In this document: positions 1 through 8,517 of the stretch, one piece after another
Position numbering within the stretch: the first letter of the stretch is position 1
Layout: every line of letters starts with the position of its first letter
Source: Psychrobacter sp. 28M-43
Lineage (GTDB): Bacteria; Pseudomonadota; Gammaproteobacteria; Pseudomonadales; Moraxellaceae
NCBI RefSeq assembly: GCF_014770435.1
Contig: NZ_CP061739.1
Location: forward strand, 992,001-1,056,000
Direction: 5' to 3'
DNA: 64,000 nt
Notes under the pieces: generated by a model
What the model was told of the DNA's origin: nothing
The model's input: the letters and a program-made list of their open reading frames with translations, nothing else
Databases searched by the model: none
Position numbers and translations under genes: made by a program

Positions 1-1611
1 TTTCTTGAGCGTATTACTACTATGGTCATTTTGCCTCGGCCCAGTCGTCGGATCTGCCGACTCTGTATATAGATCATTGCTGTCTGTGCGATTTGTTGTT
101 TGAGATGATGGTTGGCTTTGATGAGATAGGCTAAAGTAACGCTCAAATGCTTTGGCGATAGCATATTCGGGTAGCAGTTTACCATCATTGAATATATCGA
201 TAGTGACGGTTCGAGCAGTGCTATGCAATGAAATATCAACGGTACGATTTGCAAAGTGTATCGCATTATCAAGCACATTTTGCAATACCTGTATTAACCA
301 AAATTGGTCAGCATACACACTAGTCGCTGCCAGTATTTCTGCTGGCAAATTTGCAGTATTGGTCACATTCTTATGATCAATATATATATCGATAGGGTAT
401 AGATTCTGCTGTTGCTGCTTGGCTGTATTATCTTTGATCAGGCTTTGCAATAATGGTAACAGGGGAGTCAGTTGTCGGTTGAGCTTAAAGGTAGGCTGTT
501 CTACTTTAGCCAGCAACAGTAGGCGGTCGATGAGTTGTTGCATTTTTACGCTTTGTTCACCAACCGTCTCAATAAGCATCTGCCGATCTTCATTATCTAG
601 TTTATTGCCATCTAACCCATCGTCCTCTAACAGCTCGCTACTGGCGCGTATGGCAGTCAAAGGGCTTTTTAGCTCGTGGGTCAAAGTATGGACATAATCA
701 GTCACATAAGCACGATTTTCCAATCGATGCTTCATAGTCTCGATGGTATCGGTCAGGCTATTTAATTCACGACCCAGATAAAAATAGGGCTTTTTGGTGT
801 CTTCTGCCAATGCACTGGTATATTGAGTCACCAAGGTAATGCTCTGCTTAAGCCACCATGCCACTAGACCTGCCAGTATAAGGGCGGCGATACTGATAAG
901 TAATGCGGTGATAAGCATGCGGTTACGAGTGTCATCTAAATAAGGTAATACGCTAGCGACAGGCTTACCGACACTGACCACACCAATGATATCTCCAGAC
1001 GGATTTTTGATGGGCTGAGCTACATACATGACCGAACCGTCGCGCCGCTGATAGTCTCGCAGCGTACTTCTTGCACCGTATTGACCTCTTAATGTGAGAT
1101 AGACATCATTCCAGCGCCCATAGTTTTGCCCTTCATTATTGTCAGGTTTGGGTAGCGAGTCATAAATGACCTTGCCGCTGCTGTCTGTTACATATACCCG
1201 AAAACTGCTATAGCTTTTGGTCTGATAGACGGGACCTAAATTATCGTTAATCGCTGGTATGCCCACAAAGGCCGCATCAAGTTGCGCTTGATAAGCTTCA
1301 TCGTATAGTTGTCCTGTAGATAATGGCATCTGGAGACTGGCCGCAAGTAATTTACTGGTGTCTAGGAGCGTGTCTTCGATGACTTGCTGCGCGGTTGGCT
1401 TGACGTAGCCAAACAATTGAGTAAACACAACTACGCCGCATATGACGAGCACTAACGCAACGGCTAGCCAAATTCTAAAAAATATACTTAAATTGAGTAG
1501 TCGTTTGCGTTTGGGTGCTTGCTGAGCAGTACCAATGGGGTGCAATTTGGCATACCAATTACTTTGCTCGTTATGAATAGCATTTTCAGCAGGATTGGTT
1601 TTATTATTCAT
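1..1611 (-). CDS. creC: CreC-type sensor histidine kinase, C-terminal end cut by window edge
   Basis: The frame is open from an ATG at 1611 to base 1, so only the last part of the protein is missing. The order is a cytoplasmic N-terminus, one membrane segment, a periplasmic sensor region of about 150 residues, a second membrane segment, a HAMP-like linker and a kinase core. The core has the H box LTHELKSPL (His about residue 312), an N box (LQNVLDNAIRF) and an NDG glycine box. The YVHTLTHELKSPL stretch is characteristic of CreC, which phosphorylates CreB. It lies 16 bases downstream of creB on the same strand, so the pair is probably one transcript. creD would be expected beyond the window edge. 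Confidence 0.85.
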   Translation of the reverse strand, partial: MNNKTNPAENAIHNEQSNWYAKLHPIGTAQQAPKRKRLLNLSIFFRIWLAVALVLVICGVVVFTQLFGYVKPTAQQVIEDTLLDTSKLLAASLQMPLSTGQLYDEAYQAQLDAAFVGIPAINDNLGPVYQTKSYSSFRVYVTDSSGKVIYDSLPKPDNNEGQNYGRWNDVYLTLRGQYGARSTLRDYQRRDGSVMYVAQPIKNPSGDIIGVVSVGKPVASVLPYLDDTRNRMLITALLISIAALILAGLVAWWLKQSITLVTQYTSALAEDTKKPYFYLGRELNSLTDTIETMKHRLENRAYVTDYVHTLTHELKSPLTAIRASSELLEDDGLDGNKLDNEDRQMLIETVGEQSVKMQQLIDRLLLLAKVEQPTFKLNRQLTPLLPLLQSLIKDNTAKQQQQNLYPIDIYIDHKNVTNTANLPAEILAATSVYADQFWLIQVLQNVLDNAIHFANRTVDISLHSTARTVTIDIFNDGKLLPEYAIAKAFERYFSLSHQSQPSSQTTNRTDSNDLYTESADPTTGPRQNDHSSNTLKK

Positions 1612-1627
1612 AAACTAGCAGCCACCG

Positions 1628-2407
1628 TTAAGCGGGACATAGTGCGTAACCCAGTCCGCGATGCGTATGGATGACATCGACATTAGCATCTACCATAGCG
1701 AGCTGTTTACGAATTGACTTGATATGACTGTCTATCGTGCGTGCTAAGCGGTGGTCAGGATAGTCGCTTACTGCGCTAAGCAATTGCTCACGGCTAAAGA
1801 CTTGATGCGGCGCTTGTAATAACGTCAGCAAAATTTTGCGTTCTGTATTACTAAGCTCCAGCTTTTGCTCTTGCCACGTTAATGAATAGTTGAGCGGTTG
1901 ATAATGCCAAACACCAGATTGATTTTCAAACGTTAATGCTTGTCCTGATAGATTATTCGAGGAAGTACTATCCGTACTGTCATTTGAATTTGGGGTATGA
2001 GAGCCTGACTGCTGAATCAGCTGTTCACGTCGCCAAATGGCTTTTAGGCGTGCGACCAACTCACGTGGACTAAAGGGTTTGGCGCAATAGTCGTCACCGC
2101 CCATCTCCAACCCTAAAATACGATCGACCTCATCGCTACGCGCGGTCAAAAACACGATAGGCAAATCTTTTAAGGCGTCGATATCAGGTGTATGACGTAT
2201 TTGTTGACATAGGCTCAAGCCATCACCATCTGGTAGACCGACATCCATAATGATCGCCGATAGATCTTGTGCTTCATGACTATGCAGCATGGGTAACACA
2301 CTACTGGCATTGTCCAGCCAAGTTATCTGCCAGCCTTCGCGCTTGCAAGTAACCTTAAGCGACATCGCGATCGCAGGATCATCTTCTACCAGTAAAATAT
2401 GGGTCAT
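1628..2407 (-). CDS. creB: CreB-type response regulator (OmpR/PhoB family)
   Basis: A 259-aa two-domain regulator. The receiver domain has the acidic pair EDD at residues 8-10, phosphoacceptor Asp55 (IIMDVGLPDGD) and a conserved Lys in CAKPF. The C-terminal winged helix contains SNTERKILLTLL and ends RTIDSHIKSIRKQL...THRGLGYALCPA, the OmpR-type recognition helix and wing. A Ser/Asn-rich linker of about 25 residues, rather long, joins the two. CreBC in enterobacteria responds to carbon source and cell-wall stress; the role here is inferred from the partner kinase next door. Confidence 0.85.
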   Translation of the reverse strand: MTHILLVEDDPAIAMSLKVTCKREGWQITWLDNASSVLPMLHSHEAQDLSAIIMDVGLPDGDGLSLCQQIRHTPDIDALKDLPIVFLTARSDEVDRILGLEMGGDDYCAKPFSPRELVARLKAIWRREQLIQQSGSHTPNSNDSTDSTSSNNLSGQALTFENQSGVWHYQPLNYSLTWQEQKLELSNTERKILLTLLQAPHQVFSREQLLSAVSDYPDHRLARTIDSHIKSIRKQLAMVDANVDVIHTHRGLGYALCPA

Positions 2408-2639
2408 AGTCTCTACATCGTTTTATAAGCTTAGTAAATTATCGTAGCACAAAAGAGCAGACTGCTCTTGCTGCTACGAGTTAAATGGTGTGAAAAGTTA
2501 ATGGAAAAGTAAGGTGCTCAGTAGATAGTGTGCGATGTAATCACCTTAATACATTCAACAAAAAGGCCAGCTCAATAAATAAGCTGGCCTTGGTAACGAA
2601 GATTAAGCATGACTGTCTATTAATAGACTAAGCATAAAT
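2408..2639. other. intergenic region upstream of creB and downstream of the GDPD gene
   Basis: 232 bases. The part nearest creB must hold its promoter, but no convincing -35/-10 pair was picked out. The part nearest 2640 holds the terminator described separately. No small ORF stands out. Confidence 0.5.
2559..2591 (-). terminator. rho-independent terminator of the GDPD gene
   Basis: Ten-base perfect inverted repeat (AAGGCCAGCT at 2563-2572, AGCTGGCCTT at 2582-2591) with a 9-base loop. Read leftward it is followed by TTTTTG. It lies about 50 bases after the stop of the GDPD gene. Confidence 0.85.
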
Positions 2640-4010
2640 CTATTTAAGACCTTTGCAGTTGGCATAGTAGCTCACTGTAGCGGGCCAATCTGAGAAAATA
2701 CCTTGGACACCGACGTCTTGCGCTAGTACGTCAATATAATTCATCATATCACCATCATTGTTGATAGCATCGCTAAGACCGCTATAGTACCAATCGCCAC
2801 CATCGGTTAATGGCCCTGAACGCTCTATCGACCAAGTAATGATTTTTAGACCATTGGCTTTGGCTTGTTTTGCGTATTCTGATGGTTGCATATTTCCCTT
2901 ACCATCAGTAGTGACTAGCAACCAAAGTGCTGGGGCAATGGTGTTAATGCCGCGTGCTTTGATATCAGCCAATGAGTGCTTCCATGTGCTTGCGTCATTT
3001 TTATCAAATGTTTTATCCTTAGCGGTCTCATTGCTGTCATCGATCAGATAAACGGCATTAGCCCCATAAGCTGGCTCGTTTTTGATCCAGTAATCCAGAT
3101 CTTCTATATTAAATGACTGGGCAAATACATCGCGTGCAGGCACGTCCGCTGCCTTATAAGTATCTATCAGCTGTTGGCGATAATCGTCCAAACGATAGCC
3201 GTTAAACGGCATGGTCACGGCGGGCGCTTTTAGCTCAGGTGTGTGCTTCATGCCTAGCTGGCGTGCCAACGCGATATGCTCCGTTAAAGTTAACACTTTG
3301 CCGTTTTGCGAGTATAAGTCCGTTCGCCAAGGCGCGGTTGCATTCATATATTCACTAATACTGGTTGCTTTTTTATTGGCAGCATCCATCTTACCCGTCA
3401 AGGTTTTAAACTGAGCAGCACTGATATCTGAGGTACGGCATTCGATACTATCGGCATTGGTAAGTTTGCCTTTAGCATCCAATATTGGCGGTACAGTGCA
3501 TTGGTTGGCGAGCGGCGTGGTTAGAATATTGGTAGTGGTGTGCAAGTCGTTCTGGGCATGACGACAGACAAGCTCACCGTCATTGGTAAAAGCGACATCA
3601 CATTCCAAGATGCCAGTACCCATTTGTGCTGACGCCACGTAGCTATCATAAGTATGTTCAGGCAGCTGTAATGGCGCACCTCGATGCGCAATAGAGAAAT
3701 CTGTCTTACTTGGCAGTTGCCCCTTGCACGCCTGTAGCTCTTCTTTTAGTGGTCCCTCGTCCATGTCGTTTATCAGGTAAAATGGACGCACTCCATAGGT
3801 ATATGCGACAGGTGAGGGCGATTGTAGCTGTGATTGCGGTTGCGCTGTCGATAAAGAGGCTTTTGATGTGAGCATTGAGCGGCTATCGGTAGTGCAGCCT
3901 ACTATCAATAAGGAACTGATCAGCGTTAAAGGTAAGGCGATATTAATCTTATTAACCTTAGCCGGCGTCTGCTTACTCAGCTCAAGCGCTGATTTATTAG
4001 AAATTGTCAT
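2640..4010 (-). CDS. Glycerophosphodiester phosphodiesterase, lipoprotein
   Basis: 456 aa. The N-terminus has a hydrophobic segment ending in a lipobox (LIVGC, Cys39), so the mature enzyme is probably a lipid-anchored periplasmic protein. The GDPD core starts with AHRG (His109) followed by PEHT, ECDV and a later DGELVCRHAQND, the metal-binding and catalytic pattern of the GlpQ/GDPD TIM barrel. The ELKAP strand and a C-terminal Trp-rich region fit the longer bacterial GlpQ-like group. It hydrolyses glycerophosphodiesters to glycerol-3-phosphate and an alcohol. It is a single gene with its own terminator; no phosphate or glycerol transport gene is next to it. Confidence 0.85.
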   Translation of the reverse strand: MTISNKSALELSKQTPAKVNKINIALPLTLISSLLIVGCTTDSRSMLTSKASLSTAQPQSQLQSPSPVAYTYGVRPFYLINDMDEGPLKEELQACKGQLPSKTDFSIAHRGAPLQLPEHTYDSYVASAQMGTGILECDVAFTNDGELVCRHAQNDLHTTTNILTTPLANQCTVPPILDAKGKLTNADSIECRTSDISAAQFKTLTGKMDAANKKATSISEYMNATAPWRTDLYSQNGKVLTLTEHIALARQLGMKHTPELKAPAVTMPFNGYRLDDYRQQLIDTYKAADVPARDVFAQSFNIEDLDYWIKNEPAYGANAVYLIDDSNETAKDKTFDKNDASTWKHSLADIKARGINTIAPALWLLVTTDGKGNMQPSEYAKQAKANGLKIITWSIERSGPLTDGGDWYYSGLSDAINNDGDMMNYIDVLAQDVGVQGIFSDWPATVSYYANCKGLK

Positions 4011-4421
4011 GTAAAATGTTCCTGCAAAATTATAAAAAATCCCATCGGACGTATGGATAGGAATTGAAAAATTAATGTTTGACTATTGGTTGCTACTTGC
4101 CAAAAGAAGCTAAGGGTCGTGCATTCTTGTAAGAACTTAGCATTAATGCGGATACAATTGTAGGCACATGTACTAAAGAATAGACAGCTGACAGTATTTG
4201 AGCTTTATAGTTTTAAGCTTGATAGTATTGAGCTTATCGGTCGTAAAATCATACGTGTCTTCTTATACTGTTCACATTTTTGCTATTGTCTATTTAGTAC
4301 CTCACTATTGACCATACTCTCAAACTAACAGATGATATTGACCATATAATGACACACACATTATTTTGGAAAAAATATAGAAATGCTTAAGGCATATCTC
4401 ACTACATTATTAAGGATAACT
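4011..4421. other. divergent intergenic region between GDPD and carboxylesterase genes
   Basis: About 410 AT-rich bases that must hold the divergent promoters. Several TTGA- and TATA-like words occur, but none forms a pair clear enough to call. No RNA gene or repeat was recognised. Confidence 0.4.
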
Positions 4422-5093
4422 ATGAGTAACTATTTAGACGCAGTCGTCGTTGAGCACAATCCCTCTCAAAAAAAGATAGATCGCGCAGTGATTTGGCTAC
4501 ATGGTTTAGGTGCTAGCGGTCATGATTTTGAGCCAGTGGTACCGCAGCTTGGACTGGCTGATGATATGGCAGTACGTTTTATATTCCCACATGCCCCTAA
4601 ACGCCCAGTCACGGTAAATGGCGGCATGGTGATGCCAGCATGGTACGACATCATAGAGATGAGTCTGGAGCGTAAAGTAGATGTGGCTCAGATTGAAGAG
4701 TCTGCTCAGCAGATACAAGATTTGATCAGTCGTGAGATTGAGCGCGGCGTGCTACCAGAGCATATCGTCATCGCAGGGTTTTCGCAGGGCGGGGCAGTTG
4801 CGTATCATGTGGCACTTGGCTATCCAAAACGTTTGGCTGGTTTGATGACGCTCTCTACCTACTTAGCAACCAACGACAATATTGAGTATAGTGCTGCTAA
4901 TAGAGACATGCCGATTTTAATTGAGCATGGCTCGCATGACCCAGTCGTGCCTGTCATTCTAGGTGAACAAGCCCAGCAGTTATTGTCGGCAAAGGACTAT
5001 AATGTGTCTTACAATACGTATCCGATGGCACATCAAGTCTGTATGCCGCAGATTCAAAATATCGGCAAATGGTTAAACACTGTTTTGGCGTAA
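4422..5093 (+). CDS. Carboxylesterase / acyl-protein thioesterase-like hydrolase (alpha/beta hydrolase)
   Basis: 224 aa from the ATG at 4422, preferred over an upstream ATG at 4383 because AAGGAT lies just before it and family members begin this way. The motifs are LHGLGASGHDF (oxyanion loop), FIFPHAP, nucleophile elbow GFSQGG (Ser121), GSHDPVVP (Asp173) and YPMAHQVC (His204). This is the standard layout of the 220-residue PF02230 group, which cleaves short acyl esters or thioesters. It is a single gene directly before ssrA. Confidence 0.88.
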   Translation: MSNYLDAVVVEHNPSQKKIDRAVIWLHGLGASGHDFEPVVPQLGLADDMAVRFIFPHAPKRPVTVNGGMVMPAWYDIIEMSLERKVDVAQIEESAQQIQDLISREIERGVLPEHIVIAGFSQGGAVAYHVALGYPKRLAGLMTLSTYLATNDNIEYSAANRDMPILIEHGSHDPVVPVILGEQAQQLLSAKDYNVSYNTYPMAHQVCMPQIQNIGKWLNTVLA

Positions 5094-5178
5094 ATTATTA
5101 AGCTGTAACGTAATGTAATGCAGGCTACTTATAGGTTGAAACATAACCGATATCTCCTATATAATAGCCAGTCTTATT

Positions 5179-5537
5179 GGGGATGTTCTGGCTTCGACGC
5201 TGGTGATGAAACTCAATGATGCATGTCGAGAGTGTATGTCCTCTCGTTAATCAAACATATATTGTTATAGTCGCAAACGACGAAACTTACGCTCTAGCAG
5301 CTTAAACCCTGCTTACTTAGTTGCTGATCACCTACAGTTGGTTAACTAAGTTGAAGCGTCCGCATGTAGGCTCGCCACAAGTGATTGTCTCAATTGCTTG
5401 GGTTCAAAAGTAGAGAATCGTCCAATCCATCCTGACTGTCGGATCGGTGCGGATTAAAACTAAAGACAGAAACTAAACATGTAGATTCATGAGCGTAATG
5501 CTGGCGGACGCGGGTTCAACTCCCGCCATCTCCACCA
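5179..5537 (+). ncRNA. ssrA: tmRNA (transfer-messenger RNA)
   Basis: Starts with GGGGATGTTCTGGCTTCGACG and ends with the T-arm/acceptor GGGTTCAACTCCCGCCATCTCCACCA, the invariant ends of one-piece tmRNA. The tag frame begins with the resume codon GCA at 5273 and reads ANDETYALAA, with TAA at 5303-5305. tmRNA with SmpB rescues stalled ribosomes and tags the product for proteolysis. The last 27 bases lie within the phage attachment core, so this copy's 3' end was rebuilt by the integrated phage without changing the RNA. Confidence 0.97.
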
Positions 5538-5542
5538 AATAT
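5511..5542 (+). repeat. attL core (32-bp direct repeat with attR)
   Basis: Identical over 32 bases to 40972-41003. Flanking bases differ on both sides (G/T before, A/T after). It covers the tmRNA T-arm and acceptor end plus CCA and five bases beyond. Confidence 0.95.
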
Positions 5543-5551
5543 ATTAAATAA

Positions 5552-5581
5552 AGTCAGTCACTTAGGTGGCTGGCTTTTTTT
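5552..5581 (+). terminator. Phage-supplied terminator for ssrA
   Basis: Stem AGTCAGTCAC / GTGGCTGGCT (10 pairs including G-U) with loop TTAG, followed by seven T. It lies inside the prophage, 15 bases after the tmRNA end, and replaces the host terminator now stranded at 41011. Confidence 0.85.
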
Positions 5582-5582
5582 A

Positions 5583-5603
5583 TGACATGATTTTGACATG
5601 ATT
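5583..5603 (+). repeat. Tandem TGACATGATT repeats, candidate integrase arm sites
   Basis: TGACATGATT occurs at 5583-5592 and 5594-5603, about 40-60 bases inside attL. One more copy lies at 40853-40862, about 110 bases inside attR. Arm-type sites for a tyrosine integrase are expected at such places. The function is inferred. Confidence 0.45.
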
Positions 5604-5619
5604 GGCTGGCAAGACGATG

Positions 5620-6774
5620 TCAGTCAGTTGTCAGCTTTGATATCTCAAGCTTATTCTGATCACCATGCAACCAACGCCCATATCGTTTGATAAGCATTTG
5701 CAAGCTATGGCCTAACTGGTTGGCGACGAATACTGGATTTACATTATCCATAAGAAGCATTGTAGCGTAAGTATGTCTGGCATTGTATGCAGGGCGATGT
5801 CTCACCCTCGTAGACTTCATTGCTTCAATCAATCTCATGCGGGCAGGCTTTTCATTGTAGAAAGGTTCATTCGTTTCTGGACATATCATCACATAGTCAT
5901 CATTCAGCTTCATAGCGTCCAGTGCTTCAAATGCACGCTTCGAGCGGTCATTCAAATATACTTCACGCGCTGTATGAGTTTTGGTAACTTGCTTCTCAAC
6001 GCCGCGCACACGGCTTTTATTGATGATCACTGAGCCGTTGAACCAGTCAATATCCTTCCATCTTAGAGCGTTCAGCTCACTAGGACGACATCCAGTCCAA
6101 AACGCTACTTCAAAATACCAATAATAAAAATGGTCCTTATCTGCCAAATTCTTATCCAACCAATTTAGTAAGGCATTCATTTCATCACGGGTGAATGGAT
6201 CAGGTAGTCCTGATTGCACCTTTTTATTTTTAATCATGGCCATGGGGTTTTCTGCAGGCGTGATTAATCGCAGCTCAATGGCTTTATCAAAGACACCGCG
6301 CAGTGGTACAAGGCAATTATTAAAAGTCTTGTCAGACTTAAAGTTAATGTCAGAGATGATGTCACGTATTAGGTCAGACGTTATTTCGTGAATGGGTATC
6401 AGTGCCATTTCAGGCATCCAGTGCTTATTCAATGCACTCACGTAGTCTTTTTTAGAGTCGGTATTGGCTTCACAGTGCTTCAGATACTTTTGGGCGATTT
6501 CTTGAAATAAAGCGCCATCACCAACGATAACGCTATCATCATTAACCATTTCGCCTTTAGCGCTGGCGAGGTCTGCTTCCGTGAGCACGCCCCATTCGGC
6601 TTTGGTAATTAGGTCGCGTCTAATTTTAGCAGCTGCTTTGATGCCTTCCGCAGTGACTGGGTGCGGGAGCGTGATGTGATAGGACTTACCGTCTCTGCTA
6701 AAGTAGATCTGAATGCGTCCCGATCTAAGCCGCACGCCTTGCGGTAACGTATGTCTGCTTGCTGTGTCATCCAC
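5620..6774 (-). CDS. int: Phage tyrosine integrase
   Basis: 384 aa with a GTG start at 6774 and GAGGAT-like SD upstream. Residues about 8-60 form the DUF3596-type arm-binding domain (LPQGVRLRSGRIQIYFSRDG), then a SAM-like core-binding domain. The catalytic domain has TGCRPSELNALRW (Arg about 230), KTHTAREV, YNARHTYATML (Arg box; the usual first His is Tyr, as in other members of this subfamily), QLGHS and KRYGRW (nucleophile Tyr near the C-terminus). It recombines the ssrA attachment site. It is last in the leftward operon and next to attL, and its 5' end overlaps xis by 166 bases. Confidence 0.95.
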   Translation of the reverse strand: MDDTASRHTLPQGVRLRSGRIQIYFSRDGKSYHITLPHPVTAEGIKAAAKIRRDLITKAEWGVLTEADLASAKGEMVNDDSVIVGDGALFQEIAQKYLKHCEANTDSKKDYVSALNKHWMPEMALIPIHEITSDLIRDIISDINFKSDKTFNNCLVPLRGVFDKAIELRLITPAENPMAMIKNKKVQSGLPDPFTRDEMNALLNWLDKNLADKDHFYYWYFEVAFWTGCRPSELNALRWKDIDWFNGSVIINKSRVRGVEKQVTKTHTAREVYLNDRSKRAFEALDAMKLNDDYVMICPETNEPFYNEKPARMRLIEAMKSTRVRHRPAYNARHTYATMLLMDNVNPVFVANQLGHSLQMLIKRYGRWLHGDQNKLEISKLTTD

Positions 6775-6977
6775 TTGTTATATCCTCTTATTGAGTAATA
6801 TATATTATTACTTTCTCGCGTCCAAACAACGTTTTCTGGCCAGTGTTGCTTACGGTGAGGAAGTTTCTGCTCAGCAATGCCCGTTAGTTCAGAGAATTGC
6901 TTGGCGTCCACCCAATCAAGCGGCGTTAAGCCCATTTGATGGAGTAAGTCGATAGTGGCTTGAGATTCATTTGGCAT
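6609..6977 (-). CDS. xis: Excisionase-like protein (recombination directionality factor)
   Basis: 122 aa from ATG 6977 (GAGGTG upstream). WVDAKQFSELTGIAEQKLPHRK...WPENVVWTRESNNIYYSIRGYNKWM matches the winged-helix excisionase pattern in which a helix-turn-helix is followed by an ENVVW and YYSIxGYNxW wing. The last 55 residues, rich in Ser/Arg/Thr, are encoded entirely within the first 166 bases of int in another frame. That tail may be incidental or a real overlap; the domain proper ends about where int begins. Confidence 0.75.
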   Translation of the reverse strand: MPNESQATIDLLHQMGLTPLDWVDAKQFSELTGIAEQKLPHRKQHWPENVVWTRESNNIYYSIRGYNKWMTQQADIRYRKACGLDRDAFRSTLAETVSPITSRSRTQSLRKASKQLLKLDAT

Positions 6978-7518
6978 TTTCAATCACCTCAATTAATGAT
7001 AGTTCAAGTTTATAAATCTTGTACTTATGATCAGATAACAGCTTTCGGCTTTCCATCCATGCCTTGTATTTCTCAGACACACTTTCGTTAAGCCATTTAA
7101 TTGCAAGCTTGGCGTTATCTATTTCGTAATCCAATAACTCTTTTTCGCTTTCGAAGTGAGTGTTTGAGTAAATCAAGACACCATCATCAGTTACATTCGG
7201 AAAGTCTAAGCTGTCTGTGATAGCGGTTTTTATATCGCCTTTATCATCTGCATAATAAAGGGTAATAGGGCTTTTAATATCGTCAGCGCCATTCCAATAA
7301 TATTCGCGCTGTTCTTTGGTTAGAGACTCAAGACCTTGACAGATTATTTCTAATTCCGTGTCTTTTGGTCTGCCGCCCAAAGCATAAGATAAATTGCCAG
7401 TCTCAACGTTCAGAGACACTAGATTGTTGACATATGCAGACGCCACACAAATTAGACCTTCCTTTGCATGTATGGCCCTAGGCGTACCTAAATGCTTTTG
7501 TAGTTCTCTAGCTTTCAC
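6967..7518 (-). CDS. Phage protein of unknown function
   Basis: 183 aa with a GTG start at 7518 preceded by GGAGAG. Acidic and mostly soluble; the last 70 residues look alpha-helical (LLDYEIDNAKLAIKWLNESVSEKYKAWMESRK). It overlaps the upstream gene by 11 bases and xis by 11, so it is translationally coupled within the leftward early operon. No motif was recognised. Confidence 0.7.
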   Translation of the reverse strand: MKARELQKHLGTPRAIHAKEGLICVASAYVNNLVSLNVETGNLSYALGGRPKDTELEIICQGLESLTKEQREYYWNGADDIKSPITLYYADDKGDIKTAITDSLDFPNVTDDGVLIYSNTHFESEKELLDYEIDNAKLAIKWLNESVSEKYKAWMESRKLLSDHKYKIYKLELSLIEVIENAK

Positions 7519-8062
7519 AATCGCTCTCCTTATCCAACCTCAAGCCCATCACAACAAACGAACGATCACCATCATTGGCATACATAAAGTTTTCGCCGTC
7601 GTCAGCGGTATAGGTATGCAGTATGGTCGCGCCTTTAGTTGACATTCCAAATGTCGCCTCAAGCACATATATCCTTTGAAACTTGCTACTGCCGTCCTTT
7701 GGTACCAGTTGACCGTAAAACCAATTTTGTACGTAAAAATCAGATGCAGTTACTTCGCTTGCTGGATTGAAAGCTTTAGCCGCTTGCTTAATCATGACTA
7801 CTTGCGGCTTAAACCCATCAGGTATCTCAACATCAGTCTCAACCGGAGGTATATTGTTGTTATCCAAGCTTCTTGCAATCTCATAACGACAATAAGCTCC
7901 ATCATCTAGCTTGCATGGTGCTACATGCATACGGTGACCATCTGTTGCATAAGTATTGCCACTAGCGACGTGTATAAGCTCGAAATGTTCGTTCGCTATA
8001 CAATCGTCTTTTAGCGCCAAGCACAGCCAATTAAAATCACCTTCTTTGATAAACTTATCCAT
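7508..8062 (-). CDS. Phage protein with a DnaN-like ATDGHRMHV motif
   Basis: 184 aa, ATG with GGAGAT upstream. The segment YATDGHRMHVAPCKL near residue 40 resembles the FATDGHRL strand of bacterial beta-clamp subunits, and the spacing of later strands (RSFVVMGLRL at the end) is compatible with one clamp-like domain. It is much shorter than DnaN (about 370 aa), so if related it holds only part of a clamp. The function is inferred weakly; unknown phage protein is the safe call. Confidence 0.6.
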   Translation of the reverse strand: MDKFIKEGDFNWLCLALKDDCIANEHFELIHVASGNTYATDGHRMHVAPCKLDDGAYCRYEIARSLDNNNIPPVETDVEIPDGFKPQVVMIKQAAKAFNPASEVTASDFYVQNWFYGQLVPKDGSSKFQRIYVLEATFGMSTKGATILHTYTADDGENFMYANDGDRSFVVMGLRLDKESDCES

Positions 8063-8064
8063 AA

Positions 8065-8262
8065 CTATCTCCGCCCTTCAAAATGATTTTGACAGTCAAC
8101 GCACCGGGTAACACCACCAATGGCGCGTCGCTTGCTTGGTATTTCTTCACCGCACGCTTGGCAATCAAGCAATGACGGCATGTTAAATGTTGGTAGGGCA
8201 CGCAGACGAGCTGTCATTTCAGCATCGATACGTTCACCAGCGCGATCAATATCATCAGCCAT
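8065..8262 (-). CDS. DksA/TraR-family C4 zinc-finger protein
   Basis: 65 aa from ATG 8262, preceded by GGAGAG; a TTG/ATG further upstream would run into the preceding small gene. A helical N-terminus (DIDRAGERIDAEMTARLRALP) is followed by CQACGEEIPSKRRAIGGVTRCVDCQNHF, the four-Cys finger of TraR. Such phage proteins may bind the RNA polymerase secondary channel and alter initiation without ppGpp. It sits two bases before the next gene in the operon. Confidence 0.8.
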   Translation of the reverse strand: MADDIDRAGERIDAEMTARLRALPTFNMPSLLDCQACGEEIPSKRRAIGGVTRCVDCQNHFEGRR

Positions 8263-8263
8263 C

Positions 8264-8389
8264 TTAATTACTCTCCACGTTGCTGCCACAGATAGGGCAG
8301 GTCTTTGCTGGCATGTCCAGACTTAGCTCAGTTTCGAGCAGCTCAAGCGCTAATGCTTCCATTTCTTGCGGGGATTTATAGTCTGGCAT
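8264..8389 (-). CDS. Small phage protein with a CPIC motif
   Basis: 41 aa (MPDYKSPQEMEAL...CPICGSNVESN), with AAGGA before the ATG. Its stop lies one base before the start of the zinc-finger gene. The single CPIC pair is half of a zinc knuckle, so it could bind metal as a dimer. Tight packing and a good SD support it as a real gene; the function is unknown. Confidence 0.65.
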   Translation of the reverse strand: MPDYKSPQEMEALALELLETELSLDMPAKTCPICGSNVESN

Positions 8390-8391
8390 GA

Positions 8392-8517
8392 TTAATCCTT
8401 ACTGCTATCAACCTGTTTTTTAATTTCAGCCTTTAAATAACCTTTAAAGACCCATTTGGCAAAGTTATAAATTGCTAAGCCTAGAACGATGAAAAATATC
8501 ATTTTAAAATCAATCAT
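8392..8517 (-). CDS. Small single-span membrane protein
   Basis: 41 aa (MIDFKMIFFIVLGLAIYNFA... then a Lys-rich tail). Residues 6-22 form one membrane helix with positive residues after it. The ATG overlaps the stop of the upstream gene (ATGA at 8517), typical of coupled phage genes. The function is unknown. Confidence 0.65.
   Translation of the reverse strand: MIDFKMIFFIVLGLAIYNFAKWVFKGYLKAEIKKQVDSSKD

Noticed and set aside
4383..4421. Earlier ATG for the carboxylesterase
   Set aside because: No SD, and the added residues are not part of the family; ATG 4422 has AAGGAT.
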